A stretch of 64,000 nt of DNA from Flagellimonas profundi (GTDB taxonomy: Bacteria; Bacteroidota; Bacteroidia; Flavobacteriales; Flavobacteriaceae). Positions 52,339 to 62,225 of this stretch are shown here, one piece after another. Numbering within the stretch: position 1 is the stretch's first letter; the number at the start of each line of letters is the position of its first letter. Position numbers and translations under genes: made by a program. The notes beneath the pieces were generated by a model. It made no database searches. It was not told where the DNA came from and saw nothing but the letters and a program-made list of their open reading frames with translations. The stretch covers positions 124,001 to 188,000 of the forward strand of contig NZ_JAFLNM010000001.1 of assembly GCF_017313275.1 (NCBI RefSeq), read 5' to 3'.

Positions 52339-53427
52339 CTAGGTGTTTTTATAAAATGGGAGTTTTACTACGGTCGCCAAAACACTGTTTTTCCGTATTT
52401 TGATATGGATAGGTGTGTCAACTTTCGAAAATTCAGTAGTTACATAACCAAGTCCGATTCCTTTGGAAAGGGAAGGGGACATGGTACCAGAGGTCACTTT
52501 TCCAATTTCGTTGCCATCAGTATCCAAGATAGGGTATCCTGCTCTTGGGATGCCTCGCTCTTCCATTTGAAATGCGATCAATTTTCTTTTGGAACCTTCC
52601 GCTTTTTCCTTGGCAAAGTTCTCGCTGTTCACAAATTCCTTGGTGAATTTGGTGATCCAACCCAGTCCCGCTTCAAAAGGAGAAGTGGTATCATCAATAT
52701 CGTTTCCGTATAGGCAGTAGCCCATTTCTAAACGCAAAGTATCACGTGCGGCCAAACCGATGGGCTTAATGCCATAGTCGGCACCAGCTTCCAATACTTT
52801 GTCCCACACTTGTTGGACCTCGGAATTTTTACAATAAATTTCAAATCCACCGGAACCCGTGTATCCCGTTGCTGAAATAATGACGTGCTCGACCCCTGCA
52901 AAATCACCTACAACAAAGTTGTAGAACTTGATGGACGATAAGTCTACCGAAGTCAAAGATTGCATGGCCTCCACCGCTTTAGGGCCCTGAATGGCCAGTA
53001 GCGAATAGTCATCGGAAATATTTCGCATCTCTGCACCGATGGCCTTGTTGTACATGGAGATATGTTCCCAATCCTTGTCAATGTTGGAAGCATTCACCAC
53101 CAAAAGATAGGTTTCGTCCTTAATCCTGTAAATAATAAGGTCGTCCACGATACCTCCAGTTTCGTTGGGCATACAACTATACTGCGCTTTACCTACGGTC
53201 AATTTGGAAGCATCGTTGGTGGTCACTTTTTGAATAAGTTCCAAAGCTTTTGGTCCTTCGATCAAAAACTCGCCCATATGGGATACGTCGAACACCCCGA
53301 CCGCCTTGCGAACAGTCTCGTGCTCAATGTTCACACCCTCATAAGAAACGGGCATATTGTAACCCGCAAACGGTACCATTTTGGCTCCCAACGCTTCATG
53401 CGTTTTAGTAAGTGCAGTATTTTTCAT
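52339..53427 (-). CDS. gcvT: Glycine cleavage system T protein (aminomethyltransferase)
   Basis: A 362-residue enzyme that moves the aminomethyl carbon from the H protein to tetrahydrofolate. The start [20 protein letters not shown] is typical; the earlier in-frame start is unlikely. Visible motifs: [38 protein letters not shown] and the C-terminal [12 protein letters not shown]. No other gcv gene is close. Confidence 0.95.
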   Translation of the reverse strand: MKNTALTKTHEALGAKMVPFAGYNMPVSYEGVNIEHETVRKAVGVFDVSHMGEFLIEGPKALELIQKVTTNDASKLTVGKAQYSCMPNETGGIVDDLIIYRIKDETYLLVVNASNIDKDWEHISMYNKAIGAEMRNISDDYSLLAIQGPKAVEAMQSLTSVDLSSIKFYNFVVGDFAGVEHVIISATGYTGSGGFEIYCKNSEVQQVWDKVLEAGADYGIKPIGLAARDTLRLEMGYCLYGNDIDDTTSPFEAGLGWITKFTKEFVNSENFAKEKAEGSKRKLIAFQMEERGIPRAGYPILDTDGNEIGKVTSGTMSPSLSKGIGLGYVTTEFSKVDTPIHIKIRKNSVLATVVKLPFYKNT

Positions 53428-53567
53428 TGACTTTATTTTTAAGATGGGCAAATTTATAGAATTAATTGAGGATACCCTTACTTTAAGGTATTATGATTTT
53501 ACTAAAACTACATCGATACGGTCGCTGCAATATGTCCAAAATTCGTATTTTGAAAAAAAATAAAAGC

Positions 53568-55184
53568 ATGTCAAAATTAACCGTTAACCTTTTATCGGCT
53601 TTGTTTCTCTCAGCAATGGCGATATCACAGGATTTACCCACCGATTATTTACCTGCCGATTTCCATAAGGAAAGAAGGGATGCCGTGAGGGAGAAATTAC
53701 CTCCCAACACCGCAGTAGTGCTTTTCGCCAACGCCGAACGAAATCGGTCAAACGATGTTGACTATGTGTATCATCAAAATCCTAATTTTTATTATTTGAC
53801 CGGTTATAAGGAACCCAATGCGGTATTGATCATTTTTTCGGAAGAGCAGACAGATGCCTCTGGAAACACTTTCAATGAGATTTTTTATGTTCAGGAAAGG
53901 GATGCAAGAGCAGAGCAATGGACCGGTAAGCGATTGGGAGTTAAAGGGGTTAAGGATAAATTGAGCTTCAAAACCGTATATAATGGCAGTGAGTTTGAAA
54001 ACTTTCCTTTGGATTTCACTTCATTTGATAATGTGTCTTTTGTGGATTTTCATAACGATTACCGCGATAAATCAGGTAAGGCAGATTTGTTTGATTTGAT
54101 TAAGACCTTTAAGATAAAGACCAACTATCCTGCTGATTATAATCCTGTCCGAAACAATCTTTACAAGAGAATATCCTCTGCCAATTCCCAAAACAGCAAT
54201 GATGTTGTAGAGACCATTGAGCGCTATCTGGAAAGTTATCCAGAGTTGCAGGACGATGAGATATTGAATGATTTTGTAGCGGCCAACAACGATGAGATAC
54301 GAGATGAAATCAAAAACAAGGTACTCGTGATTCAACGTTCCAATAATTTGGATTCCAGTATTCTGCCAAAGGTAATGGCTGAATTACGTCAAGATAAAAC
54401 CCCTGAAGAAATGAAACTGTTGAAAAAAGCCATTGAAATCTCAGCAGTTGGTCAAATAGAGGTCATGAAAGCCATGCACCCCAATATGTCCGAAACTGAA
54501 ATACAAGGGGTACACGAATATGTATATAAAAGATATGGAGCCGAGTATGAGGGCTACCCATCCATAGTGGGAGGAGGGCACAACGGTTGCATACTTCACT
54601 ACATTGAAAACAACAAGACCAAAGTGGGTGATGATTTGGTGCTGATGGACTTGGGGGCGGAGTACCATGGGTATACAGCCGATGTAACTAGGACCATACC
54701 TGCAAATGGGAAATTCTCGCCAGAGCAAAAAGCCATTTATGATATCGTATACAACGCCCAAGAGGCTGGGATTGCTGTAAGTGTGGTCGGAGCTTCATTC
54801 CGGGAGCCGCACAAGGCGGCATACGATGTGGTTGCCAAAGGATTGATGGATTTGGGAATTATAAAAGAATCCAAAGAGGCCAGAACCTATTTTCCGCACG
54901 GTACTTCGCACTATTTAGGGTTGGATGTGCACGATGCGGGTACTTATCAAGCATTCAAACCCAATCAGGTCATTACCGTAGAGCCTGGTATCTATATCCC
55001 AGAAAACAGTGATTGCGATGAAAAATGGTGGGGCATTGCCGTTAGGATCGAGGATGATATCTTGATTACCGAGGATGGACCCGTAAACCTTTCAGGATTG
55101 GCACCGCGGACTACCGAAGCCATTGAGGAGGTAATGAAGCAACCCAGTCCCTTGGACAGCTTTAAACTGCCCAAGTTGGATTAA
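53568..55184 (+). CDS. Secreted aminopeptidase P-family metallopeptidase
   Basis: A 538-residue protease that removes N-terminal residues before proline. A signal peptide (LLSALFLSAMAISQ) is followed by the N-terminal domain and a pita-bread catalytic domain. The five metal ligands are present: LMDLGAEYHGYTADVTR (two Asp), FPHGTSHYLGLDVHD (His), TVEPGIYI (Glu) and IAVRIEDDI (Glu). I prefer the ATG at 53568 since it gives a normal signal peptide; ATGs at 53532 and 53493 give longer basic leaders. Convergent with thrC (four-base overlap). Confidence 0.9.
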   Translation: MSKLTVNLLSALFLSAMAISQDLPTDYLPADFHKERRDAVREKLPPNTAVVLFANAERNRSNDVDYVYHQNPNFYYLTGYKEPNAVLIIFSEEQTDASGNTFNEIFYVQERDARAEQWTGKRLGVKGVKDKLSFKTVYNGSEFENFPLDFTSFDNVSFVDFHNDYRDKSGKADLFDLIKTFKIKTNYPADYNPVRNNLYKRISSANSQNSNDVVETIERYLESYPELQDDEILNDFVAANNDEIRDEIKNKVLVIQRSNNLDSSILPKVMAELRQDKTPEEMKLLKKAIEISAVGQIEVMKAMHPNMSETEIQGVHEYVYKRYGAEYEGYPSIVGGGHNGCILHYIENNKTKVGDDLVLMDLGAEYHGYTADVTRTIPANGKFSPEQKAIYDIVYNAQEAGIAVSVVGASFREPHKAAYDVVAKGLMDLGIIKESKEARTYFPHGTSHYLGLDVHDAGTYQAFKPNQVITVEPGIYIPENSDCDEKWWGIAVRIEDDILITEDGPVNLSGLAPRTTEAIEEVMKQPSPLDSFKLPKLD

Positions 55185-56476
55185 TGTTTCAGGAGGAATT
55201 GCTTTAATTCTTCGTAAGTGGCAATGTGATGTGATTTTTTGTCTTTGTCCATAACCTTCATAATCTGAGGAGGAATCGTTGGGCTAACCTCCAAGGTTTC
55301 CTCCACCACATCCAAAAATTTGACGGGGTGCGCCGTTTCCAAGAAAATACCATAGGTGTCGGGATGGGATTTTTGATATTCTTTTAGTCCCAAATATCCT
55401 ACGGCACCATGTGGGTCCATAACATAGCCTGTTTTGGAATACACCTCTTTCATGATTGCCTTGGTGGCATCGTCCGTAAACGAGTGGGAGGACAGGCTTT
55501 CCTGTAGTTTTTCCAAATCATCTTGGTACAAATGCCTGATGCGGACAAAATTACTGGGATCACCCACGTCCATAGCATTGGATATGGTCGCGATGGAAGG
55601 CATGGGTTCGTACACACCATTTTCCATGAACTTGGGTACTACATCGTTTACATTGGTAGAGGCCACAAAATGTTTGACCGGCATTCCCAATTTTTGGGCC
55701 ACCATTCCTGCACAGATATTTCCAAAATTCCCCGATGGCACGGAGAAGACAATTTCCTTTCCCTTTGATTTAGCCTGTTTATAAGCAAACAAAAAGTAGA
55801 ACAATTGCGGCAGCCATCTGGCTACGTTGATACTATTGGCCGAGGTCAATTTTTTATGGTCCGTGATATCGGCGTCCAGAAAAGCGGTCTTGACCATGCG
55901 CTGGCAGTCATCAAAAACACCATCCACTTCCATGGCCTCAATGTTTTGACCCAAGGTGGTCAATTGTTTTTCTTGTATCTCACTTACTTTTCCGCTAGGG
56001 TAGAGAATGACCACTTTTACCCCATCGACCCCTAAAAAGCCATTGGCCACAGCACCTCCAGTATCCCCCGAAGTGGCTACGAGAACTGTTACATCTTGTT
56101 TTTCTCCTTGAGAGAAGTAACCGAGGCAGTTGGCCATAAAGCGTGCGCCAACATCTTTAAAAGCCATGGTCGGACCATGAAAAAGTTCCAATGTCGCCAC
56201 ATTTTCCTCGATATCGACCACTGGGAAATCAAAATCCAAGGTGTTCGTGATGATCTCTTTCAATGCATCGTCGGGAATGTCTTCCCTCACAAATTGATGA
56301 ATGGCCCGAAAGGCTATTTCCTGATCGGACAGCTCTTCAATCTGTTCAAAAAAATCAGCAGGAAGAGGTGTAATGCTCTCTGGAAAATAAAGTCCCTTGT
56401 CCGGAGCGATTCCAGCAATGACGGCCTCTTTGAACGAAGCCTGTATATTTTGATTGTTTAGACTATAGAATTTCAT
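55181..56476 (-). CDS. thrC: Threonine synthase
   Basis: A 431-residue PLP enzyme converting O-phosphohomoserine to threonine. The PLP lysine is in GPTMAFKDVGARF, the phosphate-binding loop in ATSGDTGGAV, and the pattern FSVPSGNFGNICAG is present. Last gene of thrABC, three bases after thrB. Confidence 0.96.
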   Translation of the reverse strand: MKFYSLNNQNIQASFKEAVIAGIAPDKGLYFPESITPLPADFFEQIEELSDQEIAFRAIHQFVREDIPDDALKEIITNTLDFDFPVVDIEENVATLELFHGPTMAFKDVGARFMANCLGYFSQGEKQDVTVLVATSGDTGGAVANGFLGVDGVKVVILYPSGKVSEIQEKQLTTLGQNIEAMEVDGVFDDCQRMVKTAFLDADITDHKKLTSANSINVARWLPQLFYFLFAYKQAKSKGKEIVFSVPSGNFGNICAGMVAQKLGMPVKHFVASTNVNDVVPKFMENGVYEPMPSIATISNAMDVGDPSNFVRIRHLYQDDLEKLQESLSSHSFTDDATKAIMKEVYSKTGYVMDPHGAVGYLGLKEYQKSHPDTYGIFLETAHPVKFLDVVEETLEVSPTIPPQIMKVMDKDKKSHHIATYEELKQFLLKH

Positions 56477-56479
56477 GGA

Positions 56480-57403
56480 TCAAGCAATTTTCTTTACGCC
56501 TTGGCTGTTTACTTTGGAAATATGTATATCGAAATCCACTCCAATGTTTTGATAGGTGTTTTTCATGGACTCTGCCACCTTTTTGGCGGTTTCCTCGCCT
56601 TTGCTCAAGGCAAAAATCGAAGGTCCCGATCCTGAAATCCCACTTCCCAGTGCACCTGCTTTTAAAGCATTGGCCTTAATATCGTCAAATGCTGGAATTA
56701 AAATGGAACGGATAGGCTCAACTATATAATCGTGCAGCGAGCGTCCGATAAGATCGTAATCATTTTGGAAAAGCCCTGCGACCAATCCGCCCAAGTTGCC
56801 CCATTGTTGGATACCCTGTTGCATGGAGATCGTGGTTTTTAAAATTTTTCGGGAGTCCGAGGTCTTGATCTCGATCTGTGGATGGATTACCGTGGCATAC
56901 AATTCCGATGGTGTTGGTATCGGGATAATGTCCAGAGGTTCGTAGCTGCGGACCAAAGTGAATCCTCCGTAAATAGCAGGGGCAACATTATCGGCATGGG
57001 CCACATCGCTGGCCAGTTTTTCCCCTTGCATGGCAAATTCCACCAGTTCCAACTTGGAAAAAGGTTTGCCCAATAATTCGTTCATGGCCCAAACAGCCCC
57101 TGTAGAACTTGCAGCACTGCTACCAATGCCGCTACCGGGCTTTATGCGTTTGTCTATCTCAATTTCAAAACCACCATCATAATCACTCTTTTCCAATAGA
57201 GCCAAGCCTGCTACACCGGCAACATTGTTTTCCGTTTCCAGCGGAAGTTTCTGGCCCATTATTTTGGTAATGTGAATCCCTTTGTCGGAAGTTTTGCGCA
57301 CTGTCATTTGATCTCCTACTGAATCCAGTGCCAATCCGAGTACATCAAATCCGCAGGAGACATTGGCTATGGTTGCTGGGCAAAATACTTTAATTTCCTC
57401 CAT
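56480..57403 (-). CDS. thrB: Homoserine kinase
   Basis: A 307-residue GHMP kinase phosphorylating homoserine. The ATP loop PGSGIGSSAASSTG is at residues 92-105, and the C-terminal SGSGPSIFAL motif is complete. Lies between thrA and thrC with three-base gaps, so one operon controlled by the leader upstream of thrA. Confidence 0.96.
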   Translation of the reverse strand: MEEIKVFCPATIANVSCGFDVLGLALDSVGDQMTVRKTSDKGIHITKIMGQKLPLETENNVAGVAGLALLEKSDYDGGFEIEIDKRIKPGSGIGSSAASSTGAVWAMNELLGKPFSKLELVEFAMQGEKLASDVAHADNVAPAIYGGFTLVRSYEPLDIIPIPTPSELYATVIHPQIEIKTSDSRKILKTTISMQQGIQQWGNLGGLVAGLFQNDYDLIGRSLHDYIVEPIRSILIPAFDDIKANALKAGALGSGISGSGPSIFALSKGEETAKKVAESMKNTYQNIGVDFDIHISKVNSQGVKKIA

Positions 57404-57406
57404 CCC

Positions 57407-59851
57407 TTAAAAATTTCCGATTCGAACGATATCCGCAAAGATACCCGATGCGGTAACATCGGCTCCCGCTCCGGCACCTTTTATGATCAAGGGTTGGTCA
57501 ACATAACGGTCCGTGAAGAACAGCACAATGTTGTCACTTCCCTCCAAATTGTAAAAATCATGTCCTTTAGGTATTTGTTGTAGGCCCACTTTGGCCTTTC
57601 CATCTTCGAACTGTGCCACATATTTTAGTTTACTATCCGCTTCTGCAGCATCTTTGTACAACTTTTGAAAGTCGGCTTCGTATTTCTTCAGGCTTTCAAA
57701 AAATGCTTCGTTGGAGTCGGCCTCCAAGCTTTCCTTGGGCAGGAAGGCCTCGTTTTCGATATCCTCAATATCCAATTGATAACCGCTCTCCCTGGCCAAA
57801 ATAAGAATCTTTCGCATCACGTCCACTCCGCTAAGGTCAATTGTAGGGTCAGGTTCGGTGTAGCCTTCTTCCTGTGCCTGTTTCACCACATCGTGAAAGG
57901 TAGTGGAATCATCAAACGTATTAAAGACAAAATTCAAGCTACCGGATAGCACCGCCTGTATTTTTCTCACTTTGTCCCCCGAGGCGATGAGATGTTTCAA
58001 GGTGTCGATAATGGGAAGTCCTGCGCCCACATTGGTCTCGAATAAATAAGGTGCATTGTATTGCTTCGCCAATTGTTTCAATTCCTTGTAATATTCATAA
58101 TCCGAAGAGGATGCGATTTTATTGCAGGTGACCACGGATATACTATTCTTAAGGTAGCTCGAATAACTTTTGGAAACTTCGGCATTTGCCGTGTTGTCCA
58201 CAAATATACTGTTGCGATAGTTCAGTGAGTTGATGCGGTCAAAAAACACTTCTTTGTCCGCCGGTTCACCAGAATCCAAGATGCTTTCCCAATCTTTAAG
58301 AGAAATTCCATTTTCATCAAAGGCCATTTTTCTTGAATTACTGATGCCTATGACACGAACGTTGAGCTTTAGCTCTTCCTTTAAATATTTTTTCTGTTGA
58401 CGGATTTGCTGCAAGAATTTGGAACCTACATTACCAACGCCCATCACAAATAGGTTGAGCTGTTTGATGTTTTCCTCGAAAAAAGTCTCGTGCAACGAAT
58501 TCAGGGCTTTTTTTACATCTTCCTTTTTAATGACGGCCGAAATGTTACGTTCGGATGCCCCTTGGGCGATGGCCCGAATATTCACATTGTTTTTACCAAG
58601 TGTGCTGAACATTTTACCGCTCAGACCTTGATGACTTTTCATGTTGTCACCAACCAGTGCAATAATGGTCAAATCTTTTTCAACGATAACAGGTTTGATC
58701 TTATTCCTTGAAATCTCATATTCAAAGGTCTCATTCACTGCCTCGGCCGCCAAATCCACATCTTCATCGGAAATACCCACACAAATGGAGTGCTCTGAAG
58801 ATGCTTGGGTAATCAGAACAATACTGATGTTCTTGACCGAAAGTGTTTCAAAGAAGCGCTTGGATATTCCGGGGATACCTATCATGCCCGGCCCTTCCAG
58901 TGAAAGTAGACTAATGTTGCCTACATGGCTGATGCCGCGAACTGTTTTTCCATTTCCGTTATTGTTCTTAGCAATCAAAGTACCTGGGTTTTCAGGGTCG
59001 AAGGTGTTTTTAATAGCGATTGGAATAGCTTTGCCCAAAACGGGTTGAATGGTTGGCGGGTAAAGTACTTTGGCTCCAAAATGGGAAAGTTCCATAGCTT
59101 CTTGGTAGCTGATATGGGATACGCATTTGGCCTGTTTCACCAATTTTGGATTAGCAGTGTACATGCCGCTAACGTCAGTCCAAATCTCAAGAATATCCGC
59201 ATCTATGGCGGCTGCGATTATAGCAGCGGTATAATCCGAACCTCCTCTGCCCAAAGTTGTCAAATCCCCGCTCTTACTGGAGGCAACGAATCCTGGTAAA
59301 ATTGTTATTTGTTTTTTTGTGGATGCGAAATAGGTTTCACAATTTGCATTGGAAATGCTGAAATCTACATTGGCCTTACCAAAATTGTTGTCGGTTTTAA
59401 TGAGTTCCCGACTATCTTTATAGGCAACGTCCAAACCTTCGGATTTTAGGAATTCGCTAATGATGAAGGACGATAACAGCTCGCCATAGCTTACAATTTT
59501 GTCGGAAAGTTTTGGGGTCAGTTCTCCGATCAGAAAAGCACCCTCCAGCAAGGTCTCCAAAATATTGAGTTCACTTTTCACCTTGCTCAGTGCCGTACTT
59601 TGTGAGGTAACGGGAATCAATTCCCTAATGGCGGAAATATGTTTGTCCTCAACTTCCTTGAGGCTGTCCTTGTAACTTACATCTTGCTCGGATGCCGAAC
59701 GGGACGCTTTAAGAAGCAGGTCTGTTACACCTCCAAAGGCCGATACGACCACAGCTATTTGGTCATTTTTTTGATGGGCAAGGATGGATTTGACCTTATT
59801 TATATTTTCTGGATTGGCCACCGAAGTGCCTCCAAATTTTAAGACTTTCAT
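57407..59851 (-). CDS. thrA: Bifunctional aspartate kinase / homoserine dehydrogenase
   Basis: 814 residues. The N-terminal aspartokinase begins KFGGTSVANPENINK, followed by two ACT domains (residues about 315-460; feedback sites for threonine). The homoserine dehydrogenase half starts at GVGNVGSKFL and contains FETNVGAGLPIIDTLK and VLSGSLNFVF. It commits aspartate to threonine and methionine. First gene of the operon. A Thr-rich leader peptide ends 67 bases upstream of its ATG, so expression is probably attenuated by threonine supply. Confidence 0.96.
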   Translation of the reverse strand: MKVLKFGGTSVANPENINKVKSILAHQKNDQIAVVVSAFGGVTDLLLKASRSASEQDVSYKDSLKEVEDKHISAIRELIPVTSQSTALSKVKSELNILETLLEGAFLIGELTPKLSDKIVSYGELLSSFIISEFLKSEGLDVAYKDSRELIKTDNNFGKANVDFSISNANCETYFASTKKQITILPGFVASSKSGDLTTLGRGGSDYTAAIIAAAIDADILEIWTDVSGMYTANPKLVKQAKCVSHISYQEAMELSHFGAKVLYPPTIQPVLGKAIPIAIKNTFDPENPGTLIAKNNNGNGKTVRGISHVGNISLLSLEGPGMIGIPGISKRFFETLSVKNISIVLITQASSEHSICVGISDEDVDLAAEAVNETFEYEISRNKIKPVIVEKDLTIIALVGDNMKSHQGLSGKMFSTLGKNNVNIRAIAQGASERNISAVIKKEDVKKALNSLHETFFEENIKQLNLFVMGVGNVGSKFLQQIRQQKKYLKEELKLNVRVIGISNSRKMAFDENGISLKDWESILDSGEPADKEVFFDRINSLNYRNSIFVDNTANAEVSKSYSSYLKNSISVVTCNKIASSSDYEYYKELKQLAKQYNAPYLFETNVGAGLPIIDTLKHLIASGDKVRKIQAVLSGSLNFVFNTFDDSTTFHDVVKQAQEEGYTEPDPTIDLSGVDVMRKILILARESGYQLDIEDIENEAFLPKESLEADSNEAFFESLKKYEADFQKLYKDAAEADSKLKYVAQFEDGKAKVGLQQIPKGHDFYNLEGSDNIVLFFTDRYVDQPLIIKGAGAGADVTASGIFADIVRIGNF

Positions 59852-59917
59852 AAAGAAATAGTGTTGAAAAAAAATTCTAAATAGATTAAAAAACGGACGG
59901 AATTATATATAGCAGAC

Positions 59918-59971
59918 TTACCCCAAAGGGGTGGTAGTGGTAATAGTGAAGGTAGATGAAAAAGGATTCAT
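59918..59971 (-). CDS. thrL: Threonine-operon leader peptide (attenuator)
   Basis: Minus-strand 17-residue ORF MNPFSSTFTITTTTPLG, too short for automatic calling. Six of 17 residues are Thr (with two Ser and one Ile), as in the E. coli thrL leader. It lies about 48 bases after the predicted transcription start and 66 before thrA. Ribosome stalling at the Thr run would then control transcription of thrABC. A small ACCCC-TTT-GGGGT hairpin overlaps its end and a T-tract (TCCGTTTTTT) follows, but I could not settle the terminator pairing. Confidence 0.75.
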   Translation of the reverse strand: MNPFSSTFTITTTTPLG

Positions 59972-60025
59972 CAAATTAAGGTTACTATCCGTTTGTTTTA
60001 ACTTCATTGCTCTGAAATGAGGTGA

Positions 60026-60055
60026 TAAATGTAGTACTTTTGTGTACTTCATCAA
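60026..60055 (-). promoter_or_regulatory. Promoter of the thr operon
   Basis: On the minus strand TTG (60053-60055), 19 bases, then TACATTTA (60026-60033), one change from the TTG-N19-TAnnTTTG flavobacterial consensus. It directs transcription into the leader peptide. A divergent TACTTTTG box (60035-60042, plus strand) overlaps it and may serve nnrD. Confidence 0.65.
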
Positions 60056-60110
60056 ATCATTGGTGTTGTTTTTTGCGAAATCCTTATGAATAACCAATTT
60101 TTATTGCTGA

Positions 60111-61646
60111 ATGAAAATATTTTCCGCCAAACAAATCTATCAAGCTGATAAATCCACAATCCAAAAAGAGCAGATAAAGAGTGAAGAACTGATGGAGCGA
60201 GCAGCTACACAGCTTTTCGAATGGATGCATTCCCGTTTGCGTGGTACCCAGGTCAAGATCCAGTTGTTCTGTGGTATTGGCAACAATGGTGGAGATGGTT
60301 TGGTGCTGGCCAGAAAATTGAATGAGCATGGTTATTCCATAAAAGTTCATGTGGTCAACTATAGCGATAAGCGATCGGAAGACTTCCTGCTAAACTTGGA
60401 ACGGTTGAAGGATGGTAAGGTATGGCCGGACTTTATCAATGAAGAAAGTGAGTTGCCCAAGATTTCACCCAACGATATTGTGGTAGATGCCATTTTTGGA
60501 ATCGGTCTCAACCGAGCTCCCGACGAGTGGGTGGGCAACTTGATCAAGCACATTAATAATTCCCGTGCTTTTACCTTATCTGTGGACGTGCCCTCGGGCT
60601 TGCCTGTTGATAGGGGTCCTTGGGAGCCTTCGTATGTAATCAATTCCAGCTATGTGCTGAGTTTTCAGGTGCCTAAATTGGTTTTCTTTTTGCCCCGAAC
60701 CGGAGTGTATGTCAATCAATGGGAAATCCTTGATATTGGCCTTGACCAAGATTACATTTCCAATACAGAAACGGATTTTGAACTGATCGGACGCCCTGAA
60801 GTATTGCCCATGTACCGACCGAGGCTCAAATTTTCACATAAGGGCAACTATGGGCATTCGGTGATTGTTGGTGGTAGTTATGGCAAGATAGGTGCCGTGC
60901 AATTGGCCGCTAGCGCCTGTTTAAGTGTGGGTAGTGGTTTGGTTACCGCTTTTATTCCCAAATGCGGGTATAATTCCCTGCAAACCGCTATTCCGGAGGT
61001 CATGGTTTTGACAGGGTCTCGAGAAAAGAATATTTCAGGTATAGAAATTCCATTTGAGCCTTCTGTTATTGGAGTGGGAGTTGGTATCGGCCAAGATGAT
61101 GATACGGTTTCGGCCTTTGGTGCTTTTTTGAAAAAGATGGGGTCTCCCATGGTGATAGATGCCGATGGACTGAACATTTTATCCCAAAACCCTGAAATGC
61201 TCAGGGATGTTCCCGAGTTATCGGTTCTCACCCCACATCCGAAGGAATTGGAGCGATTGATCGGGCACTGGTCTTCCGATTTTGAAAAGTTGGAAAAAGC
61301 CAAAATTTTTGCTGCTCAATACAATTTGATAGTAGTGATCAAAGGAGCCCATACAGTTACCCTTTTTAATGGTAAAGGTTATGTAAATACAACTGGAAAC
61401 CCTGGTATGGCCACGGCAGGGAGCGGCGATGTGTTAACAGGTATGATCACCGGGCTTATTGCCCAAGGCTACTCATCTATTGAAGCTGCAATATTTGGAG
61501 TTTACCTGCACGGTTTGGCAGGTGATTTGGCTACAAGTTCAAAGGGTTATGAGGCGCTCAAGGCATCTATAATTGTGGACTATATTGGGAATGCCTTTTC
61601 TGAACTATTCCGTCAACCTGAAGTGGAACAGAAAGACAATGGCTAG
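60111..61646 (+). CDS. nnrD: Bifunctional NAD(P)HX epimerase / dehydratase
   Basis: 511 residues. The N-terminal NnrE domain holds CGIGNNGGDGLVLAR and a VDAIFGIGLN strand. The C-terminal ADP-dependent dehydratase (NnrD) has KGAHTVTLF and NPGMATAGSGDVLTGMI, the ribokinase-like ATP site. The enzyme repairs hydrated NAD(P)H. Full length. Divergent from thrA. Confidence 0.95.
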   Translation: MKIFSAKQIYQADKSTIQKEQIKSEELMERAATQLFEWMHSRLRGTQVKIQLFCGIGNNGGDGLVLARKLNEHGYSIKVHVVNYSDKRSEDFLLNLERLKDGKVWPDFINEESELPKISPNDIVVDAIFGIGLNRAPDEWVGNLIKHINNSRAFTLSVDVPSGLPVDRGPWEPSYVINSSYVLSFQVPKLVFFLPRTGVYVNQWEILDIGLDQDYISNTETDFELIGRPEVLPMYRPRLKFSHKGNYGHSVIVGGSYGKIGAVQLAASACLSVGSGLVTAFIPKCGYNSLQTAIPEVMVLTGSREKNISGIEIPFEPSVIGVGVGIGQDDDTVSAFGAFLKKMGSPMVIDADGLNILSQNPEMLRDVPELSVLTPHPKELERLIGHWSSDFEKLEKAKIFAAQYNLIVVIKGAHTVTLFNGKGYVNTTGNPGMATAGSGDVLTGMITGLIAQGYSSIEAAIFGVYLHGLAGDLATSSKGYEALKASIIVDYIGNAFSELFRQPEVEQKDNG

Positions 61647-61650
61647 TTTT

Positions 61651-62076
61651 TTAGGCGCTATTTCTTCCTTTTTTAGGTTTAAGTCTTTTTTGCACCCAAG
61701 CCAAAGCATTGTCAAACTCTATAAAAAACTCCATAGGCTTTTTATAAAACATTTTCTCAATATTGAAATTATGCATGTCTATCTCCTTTTTGGAGACGAT
61801 GGCGAAAGCTTTGAGGTTGTCCATACCTCTGAGGTAATTATATACGGTCGGATCTACGGCGTATGAATTTTTTCTTAAGCTGATATAGGCGAAATCCTTA
61901 TCCCTAAAATGGATTTCCGATATACCTATCATTTGGTAAGCTCTTTCAAGAGTAATGGTGGTACCTTCATCAAAAGAAGCAACCATATAATTTTGGTAAA
62001 CCTGAACGGTTCCTATATCGAGTTGATACTCGCGTACCACTACGGTCTTCTTTTTAGAAGTTATTTTCATTCCCAA
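61651..62076 (-). CDS. Small conserved protein of flavobacterial type, unknown function
   Basis: A 141-residue soluble protein; strands and helices alternate (TVQVYQNYMVASFDEGTTIT, NYLRGMDNLKAFAIVS). The order resembles a STAS/SpoIIAA-like fold, but the family is not recognised. It is convergent with nnrD, five bases between stop codons. Confidence 0.6.
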   Translation of the reverse strand: MGMKITSKKKTVVVREYQLDIGTVQVYQNYMVASFDEGTTITLERAYQMIGISEIHFRDKDFAYISLRKNSYAVDPTVYNYLRGMDNLKAFAIVSKKEIDMHNFNIEKMFYKKPMEFFIEFDNALAWVQKRLKPKKGRNSA

Positions 62077-62181
62077 GTGTAATTATAGCGTCTCGTCTAC
62101 GAAATTATATGGTAATGACAGTGAACGAAAAAATAATAGATTAAACGCTAAAATATCGTATGTATGGTAATTTCAAAGCAT

Positions 62182-62211
62182 AAAAAAAGCTGACTCACGT
62201 CAGCTTTTTTT
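62182..62211. terminator. Bidirectional intrinsic terminator
   Basis: A perfect 13-base stem, AAAAAAAGCTGAC-TCAC-GTCAGCTTTTTTT. It ends clpC transcription (minus strand) 15 bases after the stop. Confidence 0.92.
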
Positions 62212-62225
62212 TGGTTTATTGTAAA

